The notes beneath the pieces are model-generated. The model saw only the letters and a program-made list of their open reading frames with translations. It did not search any database and was not told where the DNA came from. Positions 1-9,398 of a stretch of 63,847 nt of DNA are shown here, piece after piece. This stretch comes from Hydrogenimonas thermophila. GTDB taxonomy: Bacteria; Campylobacterota; Campylobacteria; Campylobacterales; Hydrogenimonadaceae. The stretch spans positions 1 to 63,847 of the forward strand of contig NZ_FOXB01000009.1 in the NCBI RefSeq assembly GCF_900115615.1, read 5' to 3'. Numbering within the stretch: position 1 is the stretch's first letter; the number at the start of each line of letters is the position of its first letter. Position numbers and translations under genes: made by a program.

Positions 1-284
1 TTTCTAAAAGCCGTCTCTAATTCATCTTTATCTACTATCTCAAAAAAATCATATAATCTTGATCTCCCAGGTATTCGTATAAACTCTACTCCTAGTAATT
101 TTTTTATCTCCTTCCTTTTAGCATTTGCTTTCATCCATTTATATACCTCTATTGGATTCTTTGCTCCCATTAATATAGCTATTATCGATAAAAACATTAT
201 TACCGGCAAACTATACTGTCTCCCCTGTGGTCTTGCCTGTTCTGATATATGCTCTTTTAAAATTTTCAATAATTCTGGCTCCAT
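1..284 (-). CDS. ISAs1-family transposase, N-terminal part (runs off the left edge)
   Basis: The 94 visible residues start MEPELLKILKEHISEQ and contain the pattern of the DDE_Tnp_1-associated N-terminal domain of ISAs1-family transposases: a P-R-x-x-x-x-x-Y-S-L-P-V-I stretch, a hydrophobic helix ending in GAK, then FIRIPGRSRLYDFFEIVDKDELETAF, which is the family's 'iPs.dtf.r.f..ld...le.af' segment. The start is ATG at 284, with a GGGAGA ribosome binding site six bases upstream. The catalytic DDE domain lies outside the window. The gene sits immediately 3' of the defence helicase operon and reads in the same direction. I could not fix the inverted repeat of this element; it should lie between about 300 and 400. 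Confidence 0.75.
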   Translation of the reverse strand, partial: MEPELLKILKEHISEQARPQGRQYSLPVIMFLSIIAILMGAKNPIEVYKWMKANAKRKEIKKLLGVEFIRIPGRSRLYDFFEIVDKDELETAFR

Positions 285-404
285 TTTTTCTCCCGATATA
301 AATATACTTTTTTGGCTTTATAGCAAAAAGTATTCCTTAGTATCGGAATGGGCTATATGATATATCCTTTTAATATAAGTTTTTATTTAAAAAGATTTTT
401 AAAT

Positions 405-3400
405 TTATATTTTTTTAAATTTTTTCAATCTTTCACTATTACTTATTTTTGGCTTAATAATTTGTTTTTTTCTTTTGCTATTCGCACTAATTATGTCATT
501 GTTTTTACCTACTAAATAGTCTAAAGTCTCTTTTCTAGGTAATGGCTCATTTGTATTCATTGTTACAACACATTTTATACATCCATTTAAACACTCTTCA
601 TTATGCTTTTCATCAATAAATAATCTTTCTTTAGTTTTTTCTATCCAAGTATTCCATCGATTTTTTGCTAAGTCATACACGTAACCAACACCACCAGATT
701 GATTATCATAAAACATTAAAACATATTTACCATCTATCTCTTGTACTAATGAAGCTATCTCTCTTTCATCAATTCCTAACTCATCAACTCCACTTAGTTT
801 CATAGCATTTGCTAATGTTTGAGCTATTTTAATATCTGTAATCTCTCTTTTAGGAACTATTATAATTGCATCAGTTATCATTTTTGCCATTAAGTTATAA
901 TTTCTCCAGATAGTTGGATGGCTTTCAAGGCATCTATTCAAATCTGACTCACTGTAAATAGAAGCATGTTTTTTAAACGATGTTGGCAATTTATCATAAC
1001 TTCCTTTATTTACCTGTCCATTTTCAGACTCTGCATATCCACACTTTGTACAAATTGCAAATCCATATCCTTTTTCACCTTTATTTATTCCATAAATTGA
1101 TGTTTTTTCTTTATAAACAATTTTAAAATCATCATATTCAAAAACAATATCATTCTTTGAGGTTGAATATATTTCACTATGTATTTCAACTCTTCCTATT
1201 TTTTTAGGACTTGCAATTTTAAATGACAATTTATCTGAAGCAGCAGTAATATAACCATTTTTAGGTATCAAATAATTTGCTGGTTTAACACTTGCCTCAC
1301 ATCCATCCATTTTACATTTATGAACGATATATTGAGATGTAAAAAAATGACCTTTACTACATATATAAATAAATCCATTTTCTCCAAATGCTTCATCTAA
1401 ATTTTCTCCAGTAAAATGTTTTGAAATCCCTTTTGATTCAATCAGTTTTCCTCCAGCTAATATTTTTGAACCTGGAACATATTCAGATAAAGCTATAAAA
1501 CTTCCCCTTGATAATTCAAATTCATCTTTTTCATCTCTTCCTTGATTAATAACTTGAAGTGATTTTACATCTATAGGAAAACCATACTTTGGTAAAATTT
1601 GAGCATTAGAAAATACTTCAATCAAACTCATGCCATGCTTTTGTTTAATATTGTATCTAATTGCATTTTTATGGCTTACTACTGTTGTACTGTTCCAATC
1701 ATTAAAGAGTTCTTTTACATCATTAATATATTTATCACATATTTCTTGAATATTCTTTTTAAACTCTCTTAGTAGTTCATAATAATCAAAATCTTGTTTT
1801 GTATATGCAAAAATTTCTCTAAAAAAGTTTTTGTCCTCTTCTGAAATTTTATAAGTTTTCAAAAAAAGAATAAACTTCTTATAAATTGACTCTTCCTCTA
1901 TTTCAAAATCAAATTTTGAGTAAGAATTATCAGTAAATTTTGGAATTTCCAAAATGCCTACAAAAACTCCCATCTTATTAAAAGAATTAACTAAATTATT
2001 TCGACTGTCAAAATAAGATTCATAAAACTTTGAGAATATAAAAGAGTTAAAATGCCTAATTACCACTTTCTCTTTTTCAAGAGAAATTGTTAACTTTTTA
2101 AGTGGTTTTTCCATATAAAACTTAAAATTTCTAAAAGCATTTTGGTCAAAATGTCTTGTTTTTGCATAAGTCAAAGTAATTGACGAACCATCTGTTCTTC
2201 TTCCTGTACGTCCTGAACGTTGAATATAATTTGCTTTATTTGGCGGAATATTTGCCATTAATACACCACTTAAACCACCAATATCAATACCAACTTCAAG
2301 GGTTGTTGTAGCAGATAAAATATTTCTTTTCCCTTGAATAAAGAGATTTTGTAATCTTCTATTTTCCTTTTGAGAGAGTTGAGCAGAGTGTTCTTCTGCC
2401 CAAAGTCCCATACTTAATTCTTTTGTTCCTTTAAGATACATATTTCTATATCTTGAAAAATAAGGATCTCTATTTAAATCATCTTGAGATACTTTTTTTA
2501 GATTGACAATACTATTTTTTTCAGGAACTATATTGTTTACCGCATTTTGCCAAATTGTTTTATTTATGGTATTTAAATAGAGTGTACTTGGTATTGTTAA
2601 GCCTAATTCATAGAATACAATTCTAAAAGCATCTACTACTCTATCATCATCAGATTGAACTTCTTTATATTCAAGCCATTGTATATCTGCTCTTTTTGAA
2701 GCTACTAAAAATGTTTCATAGATTGCTTCTAAAAAAATATGAATATTTTCATCGGTATCCGCCAAATTGAAACTTCTAAGAATAAAAGCTACAAATCTAT
2801 ATAAAAAACTTTGATTAGTTACTTTTAAATTATAAAGCTTTTTACCTTTTGCATTATATGTGATATATTGACCAAGACCTATTTTTGAAAATTTATCTTT
2901 AATTTCATCAAAATATACTTGTTCTGCTGTAATTGCTTTTAAATCTCTAAAGATATATAAAAATATATTTAAAATCTCTAGTTTTATTTTCTCAAAATTA
3001 TCATATTTATCATCAATAAATATATATTTGAATTTATCAGATAACTCTATTGACTTTATAGCAGGATATATAAATTTTATCAATCCCAAACTTTCTAAGT
3101 TAATATCTTTGATATTTGGAGTAATAAGAGACTCTACTACTCTTGAGTAAATATTTCTTTTGATAGCTTCTAAATTTTTCTCATAAGCTAATTGTTCTCT
3201 TTCATCATAAGATTGTCTCCTCATTCTTTCCTTATCAAAAAATTCTCCAAGTAACTTATGATTTTTTATTTCATGAATTAAATCAGGTATTGTTATAGCA
3301 GAGTCCATTTTTGAAAGTTCAATTTTTAAACTATTTATCTTTTCTATCACTTTTTCTCTAATCTTAGGATTTTCTATACCTTTTAATTTTTTTTCATTTT

Positions 3401-5324
3401 CTAAAATTTCATTTTGATAATACTCTTTTAATTCGTTATTTTCATTTTCTAAAATTTTATTTTGAATCGTTTCAACTATAATTCTTCGAAAAAGTTGAAG
3501 CTCATGTTGGTATGTTAAAAGAGAACCAAGCCTTGCTGCTTCACTTCTACTATCAGAAAAAATTAAAAGTCTTCTTCCCTGAGCTGGTAAAAATCTATTA
3601 ATCTCTTTATCTATTTTAGGCATATTAACAAGCATTGTTTCAGCAACTAAAGGAAGTAAAAACTGATCACTCAAACCGATAGGAATAAAATTATCATTAG
3701 AACACGTTGGACAGACTGAATGAATATAAAATTTGTTATTATAGTCATGTTCAGAGCATTCTTTTCCATCTTTGTTTATATAAATTGATTTTGAAGACTC
3801 TTTAAAACTTAAAAAATAGCTATCTTCATTATCAAACTCATTTGATATAAACCTTTTAAGATGTAGTTGATCTTTATCATCAAATTTTCCATAAAAAAAG
3901 TGTTCACCACATTCAGAACATTTTACAAGATTTAAAGTAGGTCTCTTGCAAGTTGTACAGTTATAAAAAATCCCATGATGAATTTTTCCTATTCCTTCAA
4001 TCTTTGAATCTGGACATTTTGGATTGGAACATATAGAAAAACCTTGTAAGCTTCTAACTTGTAAATGTAACTTGTGAGGGAGTAGCGGAAGTTCATTATC
4101 ATTTTGTCTTGCTTTTGCTCCAATTGTAAAAATATTTAAAAGAGTTTGAGAATCAATAGAGTCAGAAATAATTCTTTGCAGTTTATTAAATTCAATAATA
4201 TCAATATCATTTTCTTCTTCTGGTTTTGACAATATTTTTAAAATTTTAGGAAATATTTTGTAGTTTTTAAATTTATTATATAAATCAAGATTATTTTTTG
4301 TTATTAAATTTGAAATGTCTTTAAAATCTTCTATTTCATTATCAACATTTATATCTTTATCAATTTCTTTAAACTCTTTTTCACCACGAACATTTATAAT
4401 TTTGTATTTACTTTTATTAAAAAATTTACTAAAGAAATCTTGTTGCTCTTCTTTATTATCTGAAATTGTTGCTGTTGTAGCAATATATAAAACCTTTGAA
4501 TTATTAATTTTTGCTTTTGTAATCACTCTTCTTAGTAAAAGTGAAACTTCTGCGGCAAGAGTTCCAGTATATAGATGAGCTTCATCTACAATTATAGTTC
4601 TTAGTGCATTGCCTATTAAAGGATAATCATTTGGTCTTGCTAATATATATTCAAGCATAGAATAATTCGTAATCATTATATCTGGAGGATTTTTCCAAGC
4701 TTCCTCTCTTGTTTTTACAAAGCATTTATCATTAAATTCATCTGTTGCATATTTTTCTTTTTTTGGTGTTTCACTATTGTAAAAAAACATTCTAATTTTT
4801 GATTGCCCTTTTAGATATGAAAACAGTCTTTTATTTTGATCTGCAACTAAAGCATTCATTGGATATAAAATAATTACTCTTACACCTGTTTCTCCCTTTC
4901 TTCTTGGGTTTGATATTAAATCATTAAGCATTGGTAGTAAAAAGGATTCTGTCTTTCCTGAACCAGTCGGTGCAGTAATAACAATAGCTGGTTTGTTATT
5001 TTCATCCATATCACTTACAATCTTTAAAGTCTCATATTGATGTTTATATGGATAAAAATTAGGATCAAAGATTTTATTTAAGTCAAGAAGTTTCAAGAAT
5101 TTTTTATTCAAAAATGGTATATTGTTTAAAGTTTGAGTATGCTTTTTTGCAGGGAATGCACCCTCAACTAAAATTTCTGAAATTAATCCATCCTCTGATT
5201 TTATAACTTCATTTAATTTATTTTGCAATTCACTATCTCTAATATCTATACTACTTAAAGCAACTTCTTCTAGCCTTTCCCTTAAATTTTCTGCTAATTC
5301 TATAGCATTTAAATAGTCAGCCAT
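405..5324 (-). CDS. Large DEAD/DEAH-box helicase with DUF1998-type C-terminus (DruE-like)
   Basis: This 1639-aa superfamily 2 helicase shows the P-loop APTGSGKT (residues 118-125), the DEAH box (247-250), motif III TTAT (283-286) and motif VI QRSGRTGRR (about 1036-1043). The two helicase lobes are separated by an insertion of more than 600 residues with zinc-ribbon cysteine pairs (about 430-540: CSNPKC, CTTC, CSEC, CPTC) and a charged coiled-coil stretch (about 620-720). More cysteine pairs follow at about 1325-1430 (CTKCG). The end carries the DUF1998 signature FYDNQSGGVGYV and a cysteine cluster CLNGCIKC from 1578, as in MrfA-like helicases. Size, domain order and the preceding unknown partner gene match DruE of Druantia anti-phage systems. 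Its start overlaps the upstream gene by 8 bases. MrfA-type repair helicases and DISARM DrmA are alternatives, but both are shorter. Confidence 0.8.
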   Translation of the reverse strand: MADYLNAIELAENLRERLEEVALSSIDIRDSELQNKLNEVIKSEDGLISEILVEGAFPAKKHTQTLNNIPFLNKKFLKLLDLNKIFDPNFYPYKHQYETLKIVSDMDENNKPAIVITAPTGSGKTESFLLPMLNDLISNPRRKGETGVRVIILYPMNALVADQNKRLFSYLKGQSKIRMFFYNSETPKKEKYATDEFNDKCFVKTREEAWKNPPDIMITNYSMLEYILARPNDYPLIGNALRTIIVDEAHLYTGTLAAEVSLLLRRVITKAKINNSKVLYIATTATISDNKEEQQDFFSKFFNKSKYKIINVRGEKEFKEIDKDINVDNEIEDFKDISNLITKNNLDLYNKFKNYKIFPKILKILSKPEEENDIDIIEFNKLQRIISDSIDSQTLLNIFTIGAKARQNDNELPLLPHKLHLQVRSLQGFSICSNPKCPDSKIEGIGKIHHGIFYNCTTCKRPTLNLVKCSECGEHFFYGKFDDKDQLHLKRFISNEFDNEDSYFLSFKESSKSIYINKDGKECSEHDYNNKFYIHSVCPTCSNDNFIPIGLSDQFLLPLVAETMLVNMPKIDKEINRFLPAQGRRLLIFSDSRSEAARLGSLLTYQHELQLFRRIIVETIQNKILENENNELKEYYQNEILENEKKLKGIENPKIREKVIEKINSLKIELSKMDSAITIPDLIHEIKNHKLLGEFFDKERMRRQSYDEREQLAYEKNLEAIKRNIYSRVVESLITPNIKDINLESLGLIKFIYPAIKSIELSDKFKYIFIDDKYDNFEKIKLEILNIFLYIFRDLKAITAEQVYFDEIKDKFSKIGLGQYITYNAKGKKLYNLKVTNQSFLYRFVAFILRSFNLADTDENIHIFLEAIYETFLVASKRADIQWLEYKEVQSDDDRVVDAFRIVFYELGLTIPSTLYLNTINKTIWQNAVNNIVPEKNSIVNLKKVSQDDLNRDPYFSRYRNMYLKGTKELSMGLWAEEHSAQLSQKENRRLQNLFIQGKRNILSATTTLEVGIDIGGLSGVLMANIPPNKANYIQRSGRTGRRTDGSSITLTYAKTRHFDQNAFRNFKFYMEKPLKKLTISLEKEKVVIRHFNSFIFSKFYESYFDSRNNLVNSFNKMGVFVGILEIPKFTDNSYSKFDFEIEEESIYKKFILFLKTYKISEEDKNFFREIFAYTKQDFDYYELLREFKKNIQEICDKYINDVKELFNDWNSTTVVSHKNAIRYNIKQKHGMSLIEVFSNAQILPKYGFPIDVKSLQVINQGRDEKDEFELSRGSFIALSEYVPGSKILAGGKLIESKGISKHFTGENLDEAFGENGFIYICSKGHFFTSQYIVHKCKMDGCEASVKPANYLIPKNGYITAASDKLSFKIASPKKIGRVEIHSEIYSTSKNDIVFEYDDFKIVYKEKTSIYGINKGEKGYGFAICTKCGYAESENGQVNKGSYDKLPTSFKKHASIYSESDLNRCLESHPTIWRNYNLMAKMITDAIIIVPKREITDIKIAQTLANAMKLSGVDELGIDEREIASLVQEIDGKYVLMFYDNQSGGVGYVYDLAKNRWNTWIEKTKERLFIDEKHNEECLNGCIKCVVTMNTNEPLPRKETLDYLVGKNNDIISANSKRKKQIIKPKISNSERLKKFKKI

Positions 5325-8022
5325 TTAATCTCTCCAATGCTTTTTTTAAATAGTATTTTCCATTTATATAATGCATAGCAATTTTTAAACTATGTTCTTT
5401 AATCTCTTTTAAAGTTGTTATTCTAAATAAATTGTCAATAATCTCTTTAATAAATTTTTCATCCCTTTCACCATTTAACTCAACTCTCATAGATACTAGA
5501 TAATTATAAAAATAATTTATCAATTTATTTGAGTTTGATGCTTGTAGAAGTTTAAATAATACAATTGGTGTATCAATCATAAAATTTTCTTTTCTATTAA
5601 GAACAATTTCATTAAGTATCTTAATAGATTTTTCGGTATCAAACTTAAATGAAAACAAAGTATGATCTATTAAGTTTTTATATTTTGAAAAGTTTAATTT
5701 AAGCATATCTCCATTTATATTTATTTGTTCACTATAAAATTCTGAAAAAAATTCTTTTAAATTAGTATCAATGCCTTTTCTTAGAAAATTTGTAAAAGAG
5801 TCTTTTGATAAAAATATATAATTTGACAATAATAAATTTTTTATTACTTCAAAGTTTCTATAATCATCAAAATTATTTAAAAACTTTGAATCATATGTAC
5901 TATCTATTATATTATTTTCATGTATCAGTAGAGCAGAGATTAACTTATTATCAAATCTAAATTTATTATCTGTAAATTCTAAATCTTTAACCAAATATCT
6001 ATGATATTGAAACTCTTGATCTAATAGTATTAATTTTGAATTTTGTGGAATATTTTTACGTATAAAAATTTCATTTAAATTTGTATCTGATAAAGATATA
6101 TATTCATCAGAATTTTTATAATAAAAAATACTATTATTAAGAGTATAAAATTTATCACTTGAAATAAAAATTGTTTCTCCAAATCCATCTAAACTATTAA
6201 ATTTAAATATTCTATTTGGTTTAATACTTTGATAAAAGTTTGATTTACTTTTAACATAAAACTTTTCACTTTTACTAAAATCGCTTAAATAGTACTTATA
6301 TTCAAGAATATCATATTTAGTCAGAAAAGATGATCTATCTACAATCTCACACTCATATCTTCTATCAGTAAAAACTTTAAAAAGCTGATATTTTTTATAT
6401 TTATTATAATTTTCAATGAAATTGCAATTTAAAACTTTTTTAAATACTCTGCCTTTATATTTTAAAAATATTGTATGTTTTGGAAATACAACCATTTCCG
6501 GATGTAGTTTTACTTTAATTGTATTATTTTGAATATCACTAAAATCAGCATAACCAACAGAGTATGACCACTTTATTACTTTACATTCATCTGGCAAATC
6601 TGATAACGATATTTCTTCTGTATCAGAATTGAAATGCATTACTTTTAGTTCAAATATATACTCTTTATCAATAACAAATGAGTCAAATGAGTAATCTGTT
6701 TTAGCACAAGTATATAATACTAAATTATCAATAAAATCAGGTTTTTCAATATATGTTTTAAAATTTAACTCAAATAATACTTCATTATCATATATTATTT
6801 TACAGTCATCTTTATATCCTACAAATGGAACTAAAGTAGCATACCCTTCAAAATATTCTCTTTGATTATCTATATTAAAATTGCAGTCCAAATCTGAATC
6901 AATTAAAATGTGATATTTTTTAGAAGCATTTAATTTTTTAAATATATTTTGACAAATATTACCATCTTCATCAAATAAAATCATCTGTTCACTAAAATCA
7001 AATAGTGTAATCTCTGTAGCATATACTACATCACTATCTTCATTTCTAACTTCCAAATCTATCTGATTAATTTTGGGATTTGAAATTATAATTGGAGATT
7101 CTAGTATTAATTCTTTTGAATTGTTTGCAATTAAAATACCTTTATATTCATCATCAATATAAATTTCATATCTAAAACCACTCAAATTAAGTGAATAGAG
7201 ATCTTGTGCATTAATAGTAAAATTAAGACCATCATATGAATAATTAATCTTTTCAAGATAAAAGATTGGCAAATCTTCATCTTGTGTTATCATCAATTGC
7301 TTTTTAACTCTTTGTTTAGCTGCTTTTAATAACTCATCTAAATTTAGATGTTTAAACCAGATATTTTGATTTAAAATATTTTTGACTTGCTCTTTTGATA
7401 AAATATTATCTCTATATCTTCTTAAAACTCTCCATCCATCACTAAACTCTTTTGAAAAATTTAGTGAATCTACATTTAAAAGTTCTGAAATTACTATAAG
7501 CAGATTATAATTTGAGAGCCATAACTTTAAATTATCAATACTATTATTTAATAGTCCAATTTGTAATAATATTGTATTTCTAAGATATTGATGCTCATCT
7601 CTGTTTTCAAAATCATTTCTTAGATTAAACTCTTTTGTTGCTAATTCTATAGATTCTTTTAAAAAATTATTTGGATTTTTTCTCGATATAAAATAAGTAT
7701 CAAGAAAAAAAGTAGTTGTTCTTGCATATTTTTCTAAATCTTCAATAATTATATTCCAAAGTGAAGAATAACTTAACTTATGTTTTAACCTATATGTTAC
7801 ATAAATCAAAAATATTAATCCTACAAATGCTTTCCTATTTTGTGATAATTTTTCAGGTCTTTCTCTAAAATGAAACAAAATTTCTTCAATAAAATCAATA
7901 TCATTTTCACTTAAATTTAATTCTATAATAGATTTAGTATTTTTGTTCTCATAAAAAAAATCAACAATCCTACTAACAACCTCATTATTATATTTCTTTA
8001 AAATTTCTTGTTTATTTATCAT
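5317..8022 (-). CDS. 901-aa protein of unknown fold, partner of the helicase (candidate DruH)
   Basis: I recognise no catalytic motif. Residues 1 to about 270 are predicted mostly helical, with repeated Leu/Ile/Asn-rich amphipathic stretches. About 270-720 is rich in alternating Tyr/Phe/Ile/Asp as in beta-sandwich domains. The last 180 residues are helical again. No signal peptide or membrane helix is seen. ATG at 8022 follows GAGAGG and overlaps the stop codon of a short upstream frame (ATGA). Its own end overlaps the helicase start by 8 bases, so the pair is translated together. A large unknown protein directly upstream of a DUF1998 helicase is the layout of Druantia type III (DruH-DruE). 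That identification rests on context and size, not on sequence similarity I can verify. Confidence 0.6.
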   Translation of the reverse strand: MINKQEILKKYNNEVVSRIVDFFYENKNTKSIIELNLSENDIDFIEEILFHFRERPEKLSQNRKAFVGLIFLIYVTYRLKHKLSYSSLWNIIIEDLEKYARTTTFFLDTYFISRKNPNNFLKESIELATKEFNLRNDFENRDEHQYLRNTILLQIGLLNNSIDNLKLWLSNYNLLIVISELLNVDSLNFSKEFSDGWRVLRRYRDNILSKEQVKNILNQNIWFKHLNLDELLKAAKQRVKKQLMITQDEDLPIFYLEKINYSYDGLNFTINAQDLYSLNLSGFRYEIYIDDEYKGILIANNSKELILESPIIISNPKINQIDLEVRNEDSDVVYATEITLFDFSEQMILFDEDGNICQNIFKKLNASKKYHILIDSDLDCNFNIDNQREYFEGYATLVPFVGYKDDCKIIYDNEVLFELNFKTYIEKPDFIDNLVLYTCAKTDYSFDSFVIDKEYIFELKVMHFNSDTEEISLSDLPDECKVIKWSYSVGYADFSDIQNNTIKVKLHPEMVVFPKHTIFLKYKGRVFKKVLNCNFIENYNKYKKYQLFKVFTDRRYECEIVDRSSFLTKYDILEYKYYLSDFSKSEKFYVKSKSNFYQSIKPNRIFKFNSLDGFGETIFISSDKFYTLNNSIFYYKNSDEYISLSDTNLNEIFIRKNIPQNSKLILLDQEFQYHRYLVKDLEFTDNKFRFDNKLISALLIHENNIIDSTYDSKFLNNFDDYRNFEVIKNLLLSNYIFLSKDSFTNFLRKGIDTNLKEFFSEFYSEQININGDMLKLNFSKYKNLIDHTLFSFKFDTEKSIKILNEIVLNRKENFMIDTPIVLFKLLQASNSNKLINYFYNYLVSMRVELNGERDEKFIKEIIDNLFRITTLKEIKEHSLKIAMHYINGKYYLKKALERLNG

Positions 8023-8129
8023 TTTACACCTCTCGCAAACTCCTCATCAATGAAGATCTCACAATACTCTTCACCATCTTGTACGATTATAATATTTTGA
8101 CCCGTTGGAAGATAGATCGCTCTTTTCAA
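8019..8129 (-). CDS. Short 36-aa reading frame translationally coupled to the 901-aa gene
   Basis: This frame opens at TTG (8129), has AGGA six bases upstream, and ends in TGA overlapping the ATG of the next gene (ATGA). The product would be 36 residues, MKRAIYLPTGQN then an acidic end EEYCEIFIDEEFARGVK. It is preceded in frame by an upstream stop at about 8163, so it is either a true leader peptide or the C-terminal remnant of a longer deleted gene in the defence operon. The overlap, the spacing and the protein-like composition favour translation. Its function is unknown. Confidence 0.4.
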   Translation of the reverse strand: MKRAIYLPTGQNIIIVQDGEEYCEIFIDEEFARGVK

Positions 8130-8279
8130 TGTATTTCCTAAATTTAAAATAAACTGTAAATATCATATAAATAATCTATTTAATTGTTTATTAACTAATA
8201 GTAATTAATTTTTGATAAAAACAATGTTAAGTAAAAGTCACTTTATAATTCACACCAATCTTATAAAATGAAAGATTTT

Positions 8280-8318
8280 TATATCTATTAAATATTATTT
8301 AAATATTTAATAGATATA
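8280..8318. promoter_or_regulatory. 17-bp perfect inverted repeat upstream of parA
   Basis: Positions 8280-8296 and 8302-8318 are exact reverse complements (arm TATATCTATTAAATATT) separated by ATTTA. The right arm runs into the AGATATA direct repeats at 8312-8330. It lies in the 230-bp gap between the defence operon and parA and is a likely binding site for the partition proteins or an autoregulatory operator. Confidence 0.55.
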
Positions 8319-8330
8319 CTATAGATATAT
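8312..8330 (+). repeat. Operator-like repeat, copy 1 (upstream of parA)
   Basis: The 19-mer AGATATACTATAGATATAT here is identical to 9014-9032, in front of the small ribbon-helix-helix gene. Each copy contains AGATATA twice, 11 bp apart, close to one helical turn, and each is preceded at the same distance by TTTAAATAT. Identical sites in front of both genes of a ParA/small-RHH pair suggest binding by the RHH protein. Confidence 0.6.
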
Positions 8331-8359
8331 GTTTAATATATCTTAGATAAAGGGTTATC

Positions 8360-9004
8360 TTGATTCTAACACTCTCACATCAAAAAGGTGGCGTAGGAAA
8401 ATCTACAATAGCTTGGAATCTTGCTTTTGAGCTTAGCAAGAATATTGATGTAAAAGTTATTGACCTTGATATTCAACAATCTTTGAGTGTTGCAAATGAT
8501 ATAAGGGTTAATAGTGGTTTGCCAAGTATGCCAATTGAAAAAATTGAATCACCTGATAGGCTTACTAAACTTATTCAAAATGATACAGATGATCAGTTAA
8601 TTATTATCGATTCAGGAGGTTTTGACAGCTCTTTTAACCGTATAGCTATCGTTGCATCTGATATGATCATAACACCTATTTCAGATAAACCTTTTGATCT
8701 TATGGGATTAAAAAAGTATGAAGAGATACTGCAAACTCTATCAGATATACAAAAAGAGACTATACAGTCTCATGTAATATTTAATAGCATCAATCCATCA
8801 ATGAGAAGATTTGAAGAATTAATAGAATTTGTAGAGAGTTCCAAACATTTCAAACCATTAAAAACAATACTGCGTCAAAGAGTTGATTATGCAAACTCCA
8901 TAGGCTCTGGTAAAACTGTATGCGAATACAAGCCAGCATCAAAAGCTGCTCAAGAAATACTTGCTCTTGCCAAAGAAGTAAAAGAGCTATTGAATATATT
9001 TTAA
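8360..9004 (+). CDS. parA: ParA-family partition ATPase
   Basis: This 214-aa protein belongs to the small ParA class without an N-terminal DNA-binding domain. The deviant Walker A KGGVGKST is at residues 9-16, the Walker A' region is VIDLDIQQS, and the Walker B-like strand is LIIIDSGG. Such ATPases pattern on DNA and move or space a partner-bound cargo (plasmid, integrative element or protein cluster). The start is TTG at 8360, nine bases after AAAGGG; no ATG fits the frame better. It is followed after 40 bases by a small ribbon-helix-helix gene, the usual ParB-substitute partner in type Ib partition modules. Its presence in a transposase-rich island suggests a former plasmid or integrative element. 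Confidence 0.88.
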   Translation: MILTLSHQKGGVGKSTIAWNLAFELSKNIDVKVIDLDIQQSLSVANDIRVNSGLPSMPIEKIESPDRLTKLIQNDTDDQLIIIDSGGFDSSFNRIAIVASDMIITPISDKPFDLMGLKKYEEILQTLSDIQKETIQSHVIFNSINPSMRRFEELIEFVESSKHFKPLKTILRQRVDYANSIGSGKTVCEYKPASKAAQEILALAKEVKELLNIF

Positions 9005-9013
9005 ATATCAAAA

Positions 9014-9032
9014 AGATATACTATAGATATAT
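9014..9032 (+). repeat. Operator-like repeat, copy 2 (upstream of the RHH gene)
   Basis: Exact second copy of the 19-mer at 8312-8330. It lies between the parA stop and the AAAGGA ribosome binding site of the next gene. Including the TTTAAATAT block, 28 of 33 positions agree between the two sites. Confidence 0.6.
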
Positions 9033-9044
9033 AAAGGATATGTT

Positions 9045-9263
9045 ATGGCAAAAAAAGATTTTTTAAAAAATATCGATCAAGTAACATCTTCAGCTGCTCT
9101 AGATGAGCAAAAGAAGTCTTTAGAAAAACCTCAAAAGAAGAAAAAACTAATCTCATTACCAGTTGAGTGGGAAGAGAAAATCAAAGCATATTATGGTGGT
9201 TCAGTAAATTCTTATATTCTTATAGCTATTCAAGAGAGGATGCAAAAGGATGGGCTTTTGTAA
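9045..9263 (+). CDS. Small ribbon-helix-helix protein, probable ParA partner
   Basis: This is a 72-aa basic protein. The N-terminal half is Lys/Gln-rich and probably flexible. The C-terminal half (KLISLPVEWEEKIKAYYGG, then SVNSYILIAIQERM) fits one strand followed by two helices of a ribbon-helix-helix fold, as in ParG-like centromere-binding proteins. ATG follows AAAGGA at good spacing, and a copy of the AGATATA operator sits just upstream. It likely binds the repeated sites and represses the pair. The small size, flexible basic tail and parA linkage support the role; the exact family is not certain. Confidence 0.7.
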   Translation: MAKKDFLKNIDQVTSSAALDEQKKSLEKPQKKKKLISLPVEWEEKIKAYYGGSVNSYILIAIQERMQKDGLL

Positions 9264-9328
9264 AGATAAAAAATAGTGTTACATTGTAACGATATATTAA
9301 ATCAGTTGTTTATGGAAACGATAATGCC

Positions 9329-9350
9329 AGGTCGGAAAATCCAACCTTTT
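9329..9350 (+). terminator. Weak hairpin with T-run after the partition pair
   Basis: AGGTCGG (9329-9335) and CCAACCT (9341-9347) form a 7-bp stem with one mismatch around AAAAT, followed by TTT. A modest intrinsic terminator candidate for parA-RHH. Confidence 0.35.
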
Positions 9351-9398
9351 AACATCAATAAACTTATGTTACTATTATTAGAAACAAAAGCACTATAA

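Noticed and set aside
405-8022. DISARM defence system
   Set aside because: DISARM has separate helicase and DUF1998 genes plus a methylase; here both domains are in one protein and no methylase is present.
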